64,000 nt of DNA from Norana najaformis (GCA_964023275.1 OZ029916.1:47988249-48052248), one strand, 5' to 3'; positions 10,313 through 21,742 are shown, counted from the stretch's first letter. The notes: a model not told the origin generated them from the sequence alone. Numbers and translations: made by a program.

Positions 10313-10365
10313 TAGTATTTCCTTTATAACATCGTATATGGATCAACTAGCGATTAGTAGTAGTT
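10297..10365. repeat. 20-bp palindrome joining two facing modules
   Basis: AACTACTACTAATCGCTAGT (10297-10316) and its exact inverse (10346-10365) are separated by 29 bp. The left arm is the 3' tail of the plus B copy at 10193; the right arm is the 3' tail of a minus stem-loop at 10368-10410. Confidence 0.85.
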
Positions 10366-10486
10366 GTAATGTCTAATGACACCTCATTGCATCAAAAGCC
10401 GTTACTTCGATTTTTAAAACGTGTTCAGTTTTCACTGTTTTATAAGCAGACAATCGATAAAAATGAATGAAAGTGAGATTTAAATA

Positions 10487-10525
10487 ACGTTGGAGAAATT
10501 TAAATCGAGGTTTTAAAAAATGTCT
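10487..10525 (-). promoter_or_regulatory. P module with insertion
   Basis: TTTCTCCAACGTTATTTAAA is the usual inner part; the GACA end is displaced by extra bases. H at 10545-10592 upstream and 10368-10410 downstream. Confidence 0.4.
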
Positions 10526-10651
10526 GATATTAATATATCGTTAAGTGTTGAGCAACATCTTTTGACAGCCAAGGCCGTTGACATCCATAGGAAAAAGTGA
10601 CAGTTTTTCGCTGATTTTCTGTAACTCTTTCTTACCTAGTATGATATGCGT

Positions 10652-10757
10652 AGTTTCTGTCTAACGATGCTGCGTCATGAGTAAGATGATTAGCGTCGTC
10701 CTGCTCCTTTATCCAGGCTTTTAGGCTTCCGATTGGTACCACTCGACTAAATCCAAC
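10652..10757 (-). mobile_element. B element, C variant
   Basis: AACGATGCTGCGTCATGAG and GATTAGCGTCGTCC. Confidence 0.62.
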
Positions 10758-11018
10758 GGTATGGTTTAACAGCTGCTTATTCAGCAGGCTTTTAATGTAG
10801 AGTCGTTAAAACGAGAGCTAAAGGAGGTTAAATTGTATTAGTAAAATATCTTGCATGAGCACGTACATACTTTAGCTTGTAGTCGTCTTACTGTAGCTGC
10901 AGTTTTGATCGTTTTGCGACATCTCACGGCTTCCAGGGCCGTTGTCAACGAAGCTTAATTTAGCTTAGCGGTTTAAGGACCCATGGAGAATGTATTCGAC
11001 TTTGACGCGTTTTGCATC

Positions 11019-11056
11019 TTATATATAGAGTCGGGGGAACGCGATTTAAAGGTGTT
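11019..11056 (-). promoter_or_regulatory. P module
   Basis: AACACCTTTAAATCGCG and TATATATAA, 29 bp. H at 10905-10950 downstream. Confidence 0.55.
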
Positions 11057-11064
11057 CAGCCGTA

Positions 11065-11185
11065 GTTCTTGATGTCTTTTGTAATCGTAATCTCGAGATT
11101 TCTACAGCGCCCAACGAAAGCTAAGTCGCGGGAACCAGCTTATTTACAGGCGCTCGGTCAAAACAAAATCAAAAGAGATGTCAGG
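11065..11185 (-). mobile_element. LINE 3' end fragment
   Basis: Only the 3' UTR hairpin region (TTTCTACAGCGCCCAACG) and TCGTAATC-type tail of the family at 5240-5805. Confidence 0.6.
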
Positions 11186-11279
11186 TTTAGGTTGAAGAAT
11201 CGCATTGACTGTTTATACAGATCTTACAAATTACGAAATAGCATCCACTGTTTTAAGAGGAAACTTATGATTTGAATAT

Positions 11280-11380
11280 AGTTTCGGTAACGACGCTGTG
11301 TCATAACGACGATGACTAGAATCGCAACTTTCTTTATCCTGGCTTCCGACTTTCAACACGCGATTAAAGGAAGATGAGCG
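11280..11380 (-). mobile_element. B element, C variant, diverged
   Basis: AACGACGCTGTGTCATAACG and TTTATCCTGGCTTCCGAC. Confidence 0.58.
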
Positions 11381-11486
11381 AGTTACGAGTTGCGGTGACG
11401 TTGCGATAGAACGAAACCGATGAATATAAAATTTGGTGATTTCTTACTCTATATCATATGTGCGGCATCTTTTGTGAGAGGTTTCC

Positions 11487-11650
11487 ATTGGTTATAGACA
11501 TCTTGCGGCTGCCAGAGTTGCTTACGTCGACATCAGCTTACCTAGAGGCCTTACAGACTTCTGCTATCCTTTCAAGTGTTATAAGCTTATAAGGTAAGGT
11601 CTACGGCAACGAAACTGACAGCAGCTATATGTCCTTAAATACTTGAAACA
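11487..11650. repeat. Two stem-loops on opposite strands
   Basis: Minus H at 11487-11540 (CATCTTGCGGCTGCCAGAG) and plus H at 11600-11650 (ATGTCCTTAAATACTTG). Confidence 0.55.
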
Positions 11651-11794
11651 ACTAATCGGTTGACTGAGGACAAGTTTTCCAAACCGTTTACGAACACTGA
11701 ACGATTAAAATTTTAAAAACTATGTCAGTAGGTCTAAAGTCATTTTATTTCTTTGAAACAATTTGTTTTAACGACGCCTTGCGATCCTCTATTA

Positions 11795-12042
11795 TCGTTC
11801 AATTAGTCACATGACTGAATTTGTCCCTCAGCCTGTCACACGCAACGCTGAAGGCCAAGGGACTCTGCAATATCTGCAAGGAGACTAAGCAAGTACACCT
11901 GCCTATGGGCTCGTACAGAAACATGGTCCACGAGATAACCCTTGTCTCGGCCGCACAAACCGCCGATTTCGGTCCTTACCTCACCAGAGGCGTCTCTTTA
12001 TTTGGTAAGTTTCGCCAGTTTGTCCTGGTGGGATTAAGTTGA
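11795..12042 (+). repeat. Repeat with short open frame (C-x-x-C)
   Basis: A 68-codon open frame reads GLCNICKETKQVHLPMGS and HEITLVSAAQTADFGPYLTR. It is flanked by splice-like CTCAG (11827-11831) and GGTAAGT (12004-12010). A diverged inverted copy lies at 53145-53310 (minus, ICGICKAS), and the similarity crosses the acceptor-like edge, so it is a dispersed repeat more likely than a host exon. Function unknown. Confidence 0.4.
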
Positions 12043-12164
12043 ACAGGAATTTACAGATATATGTATCTGCTGGAGGGCTATGGCATATACCGGACGTATA
12101 AGTTGATGTACTTCCGAATGATGATTCATCGGCACCCAATAAACGACCAGAACGATTCTTTCCT

Positions 12165-12600
12165 AATCTAACCTTTTGTCAACTGTTTGAATTTATTTTA
12201 CTCTTATGCTAACTTCACCTTACTTTACCTTAGCTAAACGGCGTGAGAGTAGTTTCAAGTGTTTAACTTAATGTTTACATTATCTTACCTCGCCTCACCT
12301 GTCCCTGCACTAACCTAATGCTTACCTTACCCAATAATACCTTACTTTACCTTAACTTATCTTAAGACTAAAATTAGTTTAATCAAATCTACCTTCATGC
12401 AAAAATCCACATGTATCCCTGATCAGATGCTTTTGTTTTATTGAGGTCTCCATCGAATTTGAGCCAAATTGGCTCAAAAGGCGAACACGAAATGACGCAT
12501 TCTCAGCAGAACCACTGTAAAAGCCCTAGGCTTACTCTCGAGTCAGCCGAAAAATATTCACCAGATGGAGCACGAAACAAAAATTACAACTAGGAACCGA
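12165..12600 (+). repeat. CTTACC-rich block (K)
   Basis: Shares CTTACCTCGCCTCACC and GCGAACACGAAATGACG with other K copies; P at 12611 on the right. Confidence 0.62.
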
Positions 12601-12610
12601 AGGAAAATTA

Positions 12611-12645
12611 GACACCCTTTATTCGCTTACAGTTCATCTATAAAG
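12611..12645 (+). promoter_or_regulatory. P module, right side of CTTACC block
   Basis: GACACCCTTTATTCGC, TATAAAG at 28 bp. H copies at 12678-12722 and 12770-12812 follow. Confidence 0.55.
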
Positions 12646-12977
12646 CAGATTAACTTACAAGCTCTAGAGGTTAACGTATGGTCGACGTAAACAGACATGG
12701 CATCTATAAGATGTCATTCAACGGAAGCTACTACAAACCAACGATGATTACGACAGGATGTGAGGTAAAATTAACGCTAACGGCATTTGTGGCCACAAGA
12801 TGTCGCTAAATACTGAATCGTAAAAGTAATAAGAAAACTGCGCATTTGGATTCGTTTAAAATGACATATACCCATCGGTTCCTTCAATTCTCGGGTGTTA
12901 TTAGTGTGAGCTGGAAGTTCGAATGGATGTAATATACAGTACCAGAAAAATAGAGAACTGTGCCAATTAATTTTACT

Positions 12978-13021
12978 GCTGATGTCAACAACCCTTGTTG
13001 ACAAAAGATGTCGTTAAACTG
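12978..13021 (+). repeat. Isolated stem-loop H
   Basis: GATGTCAACAACCCTTGTTG then ACAAAAGATGTCGTTAAAC. Confidence 0.58.
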
Positions 13022-13032
13022 TTGTAACCACC

Positions 13033-13232
13033 ACCAGCCAGTCCGAAAGCTTGGCTAATGGGAGAGGGCGTGGCTAATGGGAGAGGGCGTGGCTAGTGGG
13101 AGAGGGCGTGGCTAATGGGAGAGGGCGTGGCTAATGGGAGAGGGCGTGGCTAATGGGAGAGGGCGTGGCTAATGGGAGAGGGCGATGCCAATCATCTGTT
13201 ATGACAGAGCGTCGTTAAGCAGAAACTACAAC
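13033..13232 (+). mobile_element. B element, C variant, carrying minisatellite
   Basis: CCAGTCCGAAAGC at the left and CAGAGCGTCGTTAAGCAG at the right of the 7 x 19 bp array. Confidence 0.65.
13051..13183 (+). repeat. Minisatellite, 7 x 19 bp, inside a C-type element
   Basis: Seven units of GTGGCTAATGGGAGAGGGC with almost no divergence (first unit starts T, third has AGT). It replaces the CCTGGATAAAGGAGGAGGGC part of a plus-strand C-variant element (about 13033-13232), whose stem-loop follows. Confidence 0.9.
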
Positions 13233-13639
13233 AGAAGTGATTGGTCATACGAAGTAAGGTAAATATAGTATGCAAATGTAAATGTACGTCGTCGAAAAAA
13301 CACTGGAAACTCGCAAGCTACCTTCGGGAGTAGGACTTTTGTTGGGGCACATTAAATTATATAGCGCCTGTGAAGAAAACCCCTCCGTTGTGCTCCGGCC
13401 ACATAAAATAAGACCCCGATGAAAACGAGTGGTCTTCAGTCAATGACGAAATAGAGGGAAACGAATTCTGATGTCGGAGCTTCCATCACAGCCTCTTCCA
13501 GACTCAGGGACGAAACGCGGCTTAGCTTCCACGTTGGACAGTGGAAGAACGGAAGTGTGGAAGATCCTTGTAAAACACAAAAGGCAAGGTAATGTAGACT
13601 TCGTATGTTAGACAAGGATGTAAAACACTGGAAATTCCG

Positions 13640-13860
13640 TCGCTCATGAGACCAAGATCACTGATGACCAGTCTATTCTACAATTTACTCCCGAAAGACA
13701 TTTCTTCCACTCCCCAATTTTGTTCGGCGGTATTCGGGTTTTTCATTGGGATTTTCCGGTTGTGTATACCAAGCGAGCGTGTCTTGAACCAGCCTCGCAA
13801 AAGCTACAACCTACACTTTATATGTAGGTTTTCGATATTATGGTCTCCTTAAATTAATGT
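13640..13860 (+). repeat. LINE-like 3' repeat, copy 1
   Basis: About 80% alike by eye to 25615-25815. One frame reads SLMTSLFYNLLPKDISSTPQ, which resembles the W/YNSLPxDI block of LINE RT tails, but this is a weak match. The similarity starts earlier, near 13440 and 25430. Confidence 0.45.
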
Positions 13861-13925
13861 TATTTTATCAATAATGCTACGGCAACAGTTTAGGTATAAA
13901 ATCAAATCAGTAATAAGGTAAGATT

Positions 13926-14130
13926 AACGTTACTGGAGCTAACGGCCACAAGGTGGCGTTAAACACTCAATATGAACAATATAACATTCGAGAGATTAGA
14001 CACATTTAAATGCTTTTGATATCCATAGGATGCAGTAAAACATTGGAAATTCGCAAGGTATGTGAAAGAATCGACTAAGGTCAGTTCTAGGTCATCAACG
14101 GTTCTGGCAGTCACAAGATCTCACTAAAAA
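13926..14130 (+). repeat. Two stem-loops with degraded P between
   Basis: H at 13926-13972 and 14088-14130; GACACATTTAAATGC at 13999 lacks a TATA. Confidence 0.5.
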
Positions 14131-14163
14131 TTGTACAGTAATAATATTGTGTAAAAGTAAAAG

Positions 14164-14203
14164 AACACCTTTATAATGCATCCTTCTAACAGTAGATATA
14201 AAT
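14164..14203 (+). promoter_or_regulatory. P module, spacing 33
   Basis: AACACCTTTATAATGC and TATAAATG. Homologous to 34395-34433, which has normal spacing. Confidence 0.35.
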
Positions 14204-14752
14204 GTTGCAATAGCGTTACTCTACTGTAGACTATTCGTGTTAATTTGCTACCTTCGAATAATGCAAGGTTGACAAAATGCAGCCGAACACGGAATAAAAA
14301 TACGACAAAGTTACGAATGTTAATAAGATAATAATGGTAATGTTAGTAATAAATCATATGAATCATACAGCTTGGGGCTTATATTGTTGTGTGTTGTATA
14401 TTATTGCATTTAGTTGAAACGCGTTGCAAAGTTATCGGCTCATTACCAACGTCATAATCGTCATGGCAACTCACTTCTCTATACAACAATTTTGTTTTCC
14501 GCCATCTCTCATCAGCAGGTTTCTTGCCTCTGTCTCCTTGATATTTCAGGAGCCTTAACCATCGAATGACGGCCGAGCGAGCCTCTATTATCGCTCAGTC
14601 ATTCAATTGGCTGAATATGATACCATGTTTATGTATCTGCATCTTATGTGTTAATATTTAATAATTAATCACTGTTGAGGTCGACTGGACAGCTTAAGCA
14701 TCCGCAATACGTCGCTAAGTATTTCCCGCTGATTTAAAATAAGGCAATTTTA

Positions 14753-14788
14753 GACACCTTTAATTCGGATTTTGCAGTGTTATATTAG
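14753..14788 (+). promoter_or_regulatory. P module
   Basis: GACACCTTTAATTCGG, TATATTAG at 28 bp, TTTTCGTTCAATCG. H at 14673-14725 upstream; a LINE fragment replaces the downstream side. Confidence 0.58.
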
Positions 14789-14816
14789 TCCTATTTTCGT
14801 TCAATCGAAGGCACAC

Positions 14817-14920
14817 AAGTCTATCCCAAGTCTAAGGCCTTTTGCGATGCGTACAGCCTCGTCGTCTAGCCTCAAGCCGCAGGCAATAATAGGCAGCGCC
14901 AAAAGCCGGTCGCCAGAGTG

Positions 14921-14925
<5 letters not shown>
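14817..14925 (-). pseudogene. Second fragment of the same LINE family, left of the ATT repeat
   Basis: Minus translation SGDRLLALPIIACGLRL followed by DEAVRIAKGLRLGIDLC is homologous to SGDWMLAPPVTALGLRL in the fragment at 15114-15591, not a continuation of it. Two copies of one segment on either side of an ATT tract and a gap suggest either tandem fragments or an assembly join. Confidence 0.7.
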
Positions 14926-15103
<178 letters not shown>

Positions 15104-15113
15104 NNNNNNNNNN
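15104..15113. other. Assembly gap (10 N)
   Basis: Ten N between an ATT microsatellite and LINE sequence. The number is probably a placeholder, so real distance across it is unknown. Confidence 0.95.
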
Positions 15114-15591
15114 CCGGTCGTTTGCCATCTTCCCTGGTGAGTCCCAACGGTTCTTTCTGAGCAGGGATGTTCGCTCTGGTAAGCGCTCTCCATATAATGT
15201 CGTTGAGCATGTTATGGCGTTGTTGTCTGCCAGCACTCTTTCTGCAGACCAGACCGTGAAGTCCTCTGGCGTCGACTCTTTCGCCACAGTGACACAGATG
15301 TGGCTCGCACAGTGTGGTTCCCAGTCGCATTCCAACCGCGGTCCGTATCACCTCATCCGAAAGACGAAGTCCCAATGCGGTTACTGGAGGAGCCAGCATC
15401 CAATCTCCAGAGTGTGGTGCTTGAGAGGCCAAGAGACGAGCGCGGTCTAGTGGGTTGTTCGCAGACTCATGTAAGCTCGCCGACGCCTTGCTTGTCCAGC
15501 GACTGTCCCATTCCCTTTGTCGATGAGCTGCTGATCCAGTTGGTGGTTCTGCACCCGTGAAGACCATCCATGCATTCAGTGCGGTATTCAC
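15114..15591 (-). pseudogene. LINE C-terminal ORF fragment abutting assembly gap
   Basis: Minus-strand frame reading SGDWMLAPPVTALGLRL, VGMRLGTTLCEPHLCHCGE, RVDARGLHGLVCRKSAGR, RHNMLNDIIWRALTRANIP and GLTREDGKRP, ending at the 10-N gap. The CxCGxxxDxxGxHxLVC pattern with GRxxRHxxLNDII is common in the region downstream of the RT in several invertebrate LINEs. The same family is at 30985-31540 (minus) and 33897-34145 (plus, RT part). Confidence 0.75.
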
Positions 15592-15653
15592 TAGCTCGTC
15601 TGAGGTATCGGCTGATTCTGGTGGCAGTATGTGTGTTTGGAGTTCGCTTGTGC

Positions 15654-15685
<32 letters not shown>

Positions 15686-15823
15686 TGCCGTGTGCATTAA
15701 TAGTTGGACAGTTAGTATCCCCAGCCTCATTTGGCTTACGGAAGTCGACGTCAACGGTCCATAGAGCCATTTGATGTCGCTAAACACGACACAATAATAA
15801 ATGATAACATTATGTTCTTCTTA

Positions 15824-15860
15824 GACACCTTTAAATGGCTTTTCACAATTGTTATATTTT
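15824..15860 (+). promoter_or_regulatory. P module (inverted-duplication left arm)
   Basis: GACACCTTTAAATGGC and TATATTTT. H at 15743-15786 upstream and 15905-15957 downstream. Mirror copy is 28776-28810. Confidence 0.55.
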
Positions 15861-16316
15861 TGCAATCTTAGTTAAATCGCTAAGCGCGTTCATGTAACAA
15901 CTATGTCGAGGAGGAGACAAACGGCCTTTGAAGCCACAGGATATTTATGAAGAATTGAAACAACACAGTGTTCTCGTTTGATGCACCAGGTTTCGTAAAA
16001 CGCTAAGTTTTATAATTATACGAATGAATGAAAACTTGATTGATTCCAAAAGAACAAAAGAAAGGAAGAAATACATTGACCATTGTATAGACTGTTGGGA
16101 TACAAATGTATACCCAAAAGGAACCTAAGTCCCGCTAAATTAGGGCCGCCTATTACAAAACGATGCATATGGCGACAAAATATTTTTACAGATATTAGGT
16201 ATAATTGAACTACAAAGAAAGTCTTAACTAAAACTTAACTAAAAGAAACTAAGAAAGTGGATATCGATTGTATTCTGTATGAAACTGAAAATGAGTCATA
16301 ACTGTTGCTCCTGGAT

Positions 16317-16320
16317 GATA

Positions 16321-16379
<59 letters not shown>

Positions 16380-16383
16380 AATG
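16317..16383. repeat. ATG microsatellite
   Basis: About 20 GAT units. Confidence 0.92.
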
Positions 16384-16431
16384 ATATTAATAACAATAAT
16401 AGTTATTATTATGATCATCACCTCGGTAGCC

Positions 16432-16720
16432 AGACGGTGTAATTGTAACTGTAATCTGACATTTATAAAGCGCCACTGCAAGAGTAGACTCATCAGAGGC
16501 GCTCCCGACCCGAACCAATGAGACCGCTGTCAAGTAATGCAGACTTCAGGCGCTTGCGAAACTGCAGAAGGGGCAAACTGAGGAATTCAAGTCGGAGCTC
16601 TCGGGAAAGGCTATTCCAGCTATTAGGTCCAACATAGGCAAAGCTTCTAGACTGCGCTGTAGCAGTGCGCATACGAGGAACAACCAGGAGTCCAAGGGAG
16701 GCCGACCGGAGATTGCTACG
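16432..16720 (-). pseudogene. LINE RT tail with 3' hairpin
   Basis: Minus translation includes LGLLVVPRMRTATAQSRSFA, NSWNSLSRELRLEFLSLPL and FRKRLKSALL, a CR1/L2-like terminus. The 3' end has AGCGCCTC pairing with GGCGCT around 16465-16505 before TTATAAAT. It lies in the 2.1-kb segment present in only one arm of the large inverted duplication. Confidence 0.68.
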
Positions 16721-16848
16721 GCCTACAAGATGTCCCTAAGCAGTCGATACCATTGAAAACAAGGATAAAGCTGCAATCTAACGTAAGATTTTAAAACCCC
16801 ATTCACTGCGCAGTTCAAGGCTTCTCTTAGGTACGTTTTAAGGTTGAT

Positions 16849-16935
16849 AGTTTCTATTTAAAGACGCTGAGTCAAAATGAAGTTAATTAGGGTCTTCCTC
16901 CTCCTGAAACGGATTGGCGGCACCAATCCGAAAAA
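16849..16935 (-). mobile_element. B element, C variant, truncated
   Basis: AAAGACGCTGAGTCAAAATG; the head is replaced. Confidence 0.5.
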
Positions 16936-17327
16936 TTAACTGAAAATTCATGTCATCACCTGGGTTGCTATAAGTTGTCGTTGAATAATGAAAAATAACA
17001 AATCGCAAATAAAACATCAAACACAGATAAAATTGCTTATTTTTTCACCGGCTTTTAATCTTTAAACCGCAATATTTATGCTATCATCTGGGCGATTTGC
17101 GACACATGTTCCAAAGAATTTTTTTCAGTTTTTAATTTGTAAGTTATGAAAACTGCACACTCCAGTCCGTTTAGTAAGAAAATGATGATCATAATTTACA
17201 TATTTAACAATAAATTACGGCTGTTGCAGTTTCTGTATATGTACGATAAGGTCGACTTTTGATGGCACGGACATCCACAAGATGTTGCTAAACACTAAAT
17301 AGTGCTATTTAAGAGAAGGCAATTTTA

Positions 17328-17364
17328 CACACCTTTAATTCGCTTTCTCCAGCATTTATAAATA
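17328..17364 (+). promoter_or_regulatory. P module beside AT microsatellite
   Basis: CACACCTTTAATTCGC, TATAAATA, TCTCGTTCAATCG; H at 17251-17297 upstream; the AT repeat starts 27 bp downstream. Confidence 0.5.
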
Positions 17365-17386
17365 AATTCTCGTTCAATCGAAGAAC

Positions 17387-18110
<724 letters not shown>

Positions 18111-18159
18111 TAATAAAAAGACTTTAACTTTTACGCCGCTTGCATTTTATACCTGCAAA

Positions 18160-18775
18160 GTCAAAGTTCGACGACAACGGTCCAGACAGTCACTAGATGT
18201 CACTAATAAAATAAATAAAAAAGCACCAGACGATGTCAGCCAAGAATAATACTAACTTTTTGTTCTCCTTAGACACCTTTAAATCGGATTCTGCAACGCT
18301 ACATACATGTAATTTTTGTTCAGTAGCTAGTTACCTGCCCCGTATCCTATAGTCCTGCTTTGTTGCGGTGGACGTCAACGGCTGTTGAAGCCACAAGATG
18401 TTGGTAAAAAATGGAAAGAGCGCAGTGTTCTGGTCTTCAGTGAGATAACAACTGATCCCAGCAATACCAGCAAAGAAGCTGAACTGCGAAACAACGCGAA
18501 TTTATTTAATATTTGACCACTTATTAATAGTTTCATTAACTTATCCAAATAACGCAGTGTTCAGGCTTCTTAAAGAAGGTATTGTCAAACGGTTATATTG
18601 TAATTTTATTATTTCATGTGAACGATGAAGCACTACTGCTGATGTTGTTGTTATAGTTGCTGTTGATATTGTTGTTGTTGCTGCTGATGATGATAATGAT
18701 GATGATGATTATTCAGAAATAATATCGAGGTCAATGAATAGCTGTAGCAGCCACAAGGTGTCGGTGGACCGCGAA
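18160..18775 (+). repeat. Stem-loops 18160-18210, 18368-18416 and 18726-18770
   Basis: The middle copy has GACGTCAACGGCTGTTGAAG and the GCGCAGTGTTCTGG extension. Mirrored at 28310 and 27940 in the right arm. Confidence 0.6.
18272..18307 (+). promoter_or_regulatory. P module, degraded TATA
   Basis: GACACCTTTAAATCGG then TACATACA. H at 18160-18210 upstream and 18368-18416 downstream. Confidence 0.45.
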
Positions 18776-19065
18776 ACTCCAACATGAAGAGCCTCGTTTT
18801 GATCCAGCGTGTTTAATCTCACAATCATGCTGACAGATTGTGAACAAATGAACTAAGAGTGTCTTGGTGTTGATTTTCGCCTCTACTCGGCATCTGATGG
18901 TTTCTCTTTTCAATGTACAACATTAACTAGTCAGCCAGCATTGCTGGGTTCGAGTTGCTCTGATACCTCAGGCCTAATTTGGTAAGGAAGATCAATGTCA
19001 ACGGGATTGGGAGTCACTAGATGTCTCTAAACGTAAAATAATAATGCCAAAATTGTGTTCTTCTT

Positions 19066-19103
19066 ACAACCTTTAAATCGTATTTTTTCAAACGCTATAT
19101 ATT
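19066..19103 (+). promoter_or_regulatory. P module, first of a tandem pair
   Basis: ACAACCTTTAAATCG, TATATATTT, AATTTTCGTTCAATT. Between H 18990-19034 and H 19158-19202. Mirror copy 27610-27645. Confidence 0.55.
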
Positions 19104-19230
19104 TGCAATTTTCGTTCAATTTTTAATCAACTAACAACTTTAACGTATGTTGATGTGAATGCTAACGGCCCCGGGAGCCAATAGTTGTCATTAAGCACAG
19201 TATAATAATGCTGACATTGTCTAATGCTAA

Positions 19231-19265
19231 GACACCTTTAAATCGCTTCTTCTAATGCTATATAG
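19231..19265 (+). promoter_or_regulatory. P module, second of a tandem pair
   Basis: GACACCTTTAAATCGC, TATATAG at 28 bp. H at 19333-19380 downstream. Mirror copy 27448-27481. Confidence 0.6.
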
Positions 19266-19458
19266 TGGTAATTTTTAATTTTCGCTAACTCGCTTGGTTT
19301 TTGATATACATACATTGCATCAGTAGTTGAGAAAGATGTAAACGGCCCTTGAAGCCACAAGGCGTTCGTACATAGTGGAAAAAACGCAGCTTCCTCGCCG
19401 CTTGCAGAAGGTATCGTCAAACGATAATCTTATAATTCTATTATGTCATGTTGCCATG

Positions 19459-19462
19459 CTGC

Positions 19463-19494
<32 letters not shown>

Positions 19495-19510
19495 ATGCTG
19501 ATGATGATGA
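19459..19510. repeat. CTG/ATG trinucleotide tract
   Basis: CTG units then ATG units; mirrored at 27215-27285. Confidence 0.88.
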
Positions 19511-20024
19511 CAATAATAGTAACAATAATAGTAATAATTAATTCGTCTGACAGATCTCTGAGTGACTAGTGGCTCTGTGTTCTTCTTAGGGTAGCAGTTA
19601 GCAAAACTAGAACACAGAATTGTTCATGGTGCAGCCAACCCTCGGCTCAAGGACGATTGAAGACAACAGACAGGACTAGACAAGGCAAGAAAAGACAGAC
19701 AGAACCTTCTATTAGCTTCATTGTCTTGTGGTTAGCGACACCTTGTGACTGACTCGGCCATTGACGTCGTCAGCATCAGATACAGTGTTAAACGTCGTGG
19801 ATTGACGACAGTTGAGAAGTTTCCATATTTCCCCTATTTCCTTTTTATGATTTGGAATGTCTTTGGGGTGTTGGTTTTCTCAGCGGTTCGTTTTTTGGAT
19901 GGGATTTCAGTGTTATTCTTCTTGTCGTGGTTGAGGAATTCATCGTCGTTTTATTGTTGCTGGAATTGAAAGATTCAGACGGACTTATCATAAGGGTTTT
20001 TGAGGTAAGCCTCCCCTTAATCTA

Positions 20025-20480
20025 ATACCAGCCATGACGGGCGCCACCTGGGGAGCCTCACAAGAAATTCTGCTCATGGTGTATAGGGCCCTGATTCGAT
20101 CCCTTATTGATTACTGCAGCATAACCAAGACAATGCTTCGTCATCGAATCGAGCCAAGCTCGACACGATCCGGTACAAGGCCTTATCCATCTGCTGCGGA
20201 GCACTGCGGGGTACGAGCATCGCGGCTCTTCAGGTCGACTGCGGAGAGATCCCCTGCACCTACGTCGCAGACAACAGATGATGGAATACACCACTAAGAT
20301 CCAATCTATTCCGAATCACCCGACCCAAGACGTCCTGAGAACCGTTAAACGCCGAAGGTTGAAAGAAGAGCGGGAAGAGATCTGAATAAAAGTTCAGGAA
20401 GTAAACAACACAGAGGAAACCATCTATCGTAACCACTTACCCCAAAAATGGAACATTGAACTGCGGAAGAGAGAGAACTT
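20025..20480 (+). pseudogene. LINE (Jockey/I-like) RT tail fragment
   Basis: Plus frame MTGATWGASQEILLMVYRA then LIRSLIDYCS, frameshifting after that. It is a shortened duplicate of the better preserved copy at 49660-50130 and shares the downstream ETIYRNH-type end (near 20420). Confidence 0.72.
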
Positions 20481-20959
20481 AATTTGTTACTTTTCCCTAT
20501 TGTTCTCTCTAATCGCTTGGCGGACCAGATCCAAAATAACGTAAGGTAGAGTGAGGTCGATGTCAGCCATGAGACTTCGTTAAAAATCGCAATTGAATAA
20601 TAATTGAAAACGTGTAAACGCATAGATTCGCAGATTCATATCATCGCCACTGAACACGTTAAAGCAAGCAGATCTAATGGGGGTCTTGACGGCTACAAAT
20701 ACCCCAACTCTGTGGGGGAAGTATCGAATTAACGCTATATAACGTGAAGTTCACTTATACAGTCCACTGTATGAATCCTCCGTGAATGAACAGTCCGTGG
20801 ACGAAAAGTCCGGATACCAATGCATGTAACATAGTAAAGACGCACCTATCAATAGACATAATAATTTTGGTTTGTTTTTGACAAGGCTGATGTCAGCCTT
20901 AGAATCTGCTTCAAAAGCAAACTCTTGATTAGTATAAAGATTTTTATTTATACCGTAAG

Positions 20960-21074
20960 TGGTAGTGGTTCCGCAGTTTAACGACAGCTTATGGCATCAA
21001 AGACCGTTGCCGTCGCCCCCTTCTTTATCCAGGCTTGAGACTGGCACTACACCCAAACAAGGCAGTGGCGGAGT
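20960..21074 (-). mobile_element. B element, 115 bp, 13-bp target duplication
   Basis: Flanked by TTTATACCGTAAG at 20947-20959 and 21075-21087 (perfect). Stem pair is the GACGGC/GCTGTC version. A short retroposed element; no pol III A or B box seen. Confidence 0.88.
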
Positions 21075-21630
21075 TTTATACCGTAAGCATATGAAGTTTA
21101 CCAAAAATAACTTCGGATAAACTTCTTATAAAGGTGTCGCTTACAATTGTACAATTATCTAATTTTAGTGACATCTGTCTTCCAGGGCCACTGACATATC
21201 GTGATTTTGAATTAACAAACCCAAGATTTCACTTTTGCAAAAATCAAGAAGAGCGAAATAAATGCCCAAACAACAGATTTAAAATTATATTGATTCTTCA
21301 GGTAAAGTAAATAAATTAAACTATGCTTACGAATTTATTACCATATTCCTACAAAATGGACTTGAAGTGGGCAGTATTCAGAACTAAGACGTTAAAACTG
21401 AACAATTTTTATTAGACTCGAATTGCAAGTTGCCAAGAAAACATCATAGATATTGTGTTTTAAAGATTGAGATCAGGTGATAAAGTAAAGCAATTTCAGT
21501 TCTGTTTGCAGGATTTTCGGGAGATTTGTTGGTTTTCATTTTTCAACGACATTTTATGGCTTCCTTTGACATCAACTTTATATTATAGCCTCCGAATGGA
21601 GCGAATGTGCGAATAAACGCATCTAAAGCA

Positions 21631-21665
21631 TATATAGCATCATGAAAGAACATCTAAGAGGTGTC
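21631..21665 (-). promoter_or_regulatory. P module
   Basis: TATATATG on minus and GACACCTCTTAGATG, 29 bp. H at 21539-21575 downstream. Confidence 0.48.
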
Positions 21666-21706
21666 TAATAAAACCCACTTACAGCCCAAGAGTGAACGTT
21701 AATTTT

Positions 21707-21742
21707 TAATATGGTAATGGAAGGAAACGTTTCAAAGGTGTC
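21707..21742 (-). promoter_or_regulatory. P module, weak TATA
   Basis: GACACCTTTGAAACG with ATATTAA at about 28 bp, 75 bp from the previous minus P. Confidence 0.4.

Larger units (their letters stand above)
18990..19380 (+). repeat. Tandem H-P-H-P-H run, about 180-bp period
   Basis: H at 18990-19034, 19158-19202 and 19333-19380, P at 19066 and 19231. H starts are 168 and 175 bp apart. The last H has the GTGGAAAAAACGCAGC extension. Confidence 0.75.

Noticed and set aside
11821..12004. Possible host exon with acceptor CTCAG and donor GGTAAGT
   Set aside because: A diverged inverted copy at 53145-53310 extends across the acceptor-like edge, so it is a dispersed repeat.
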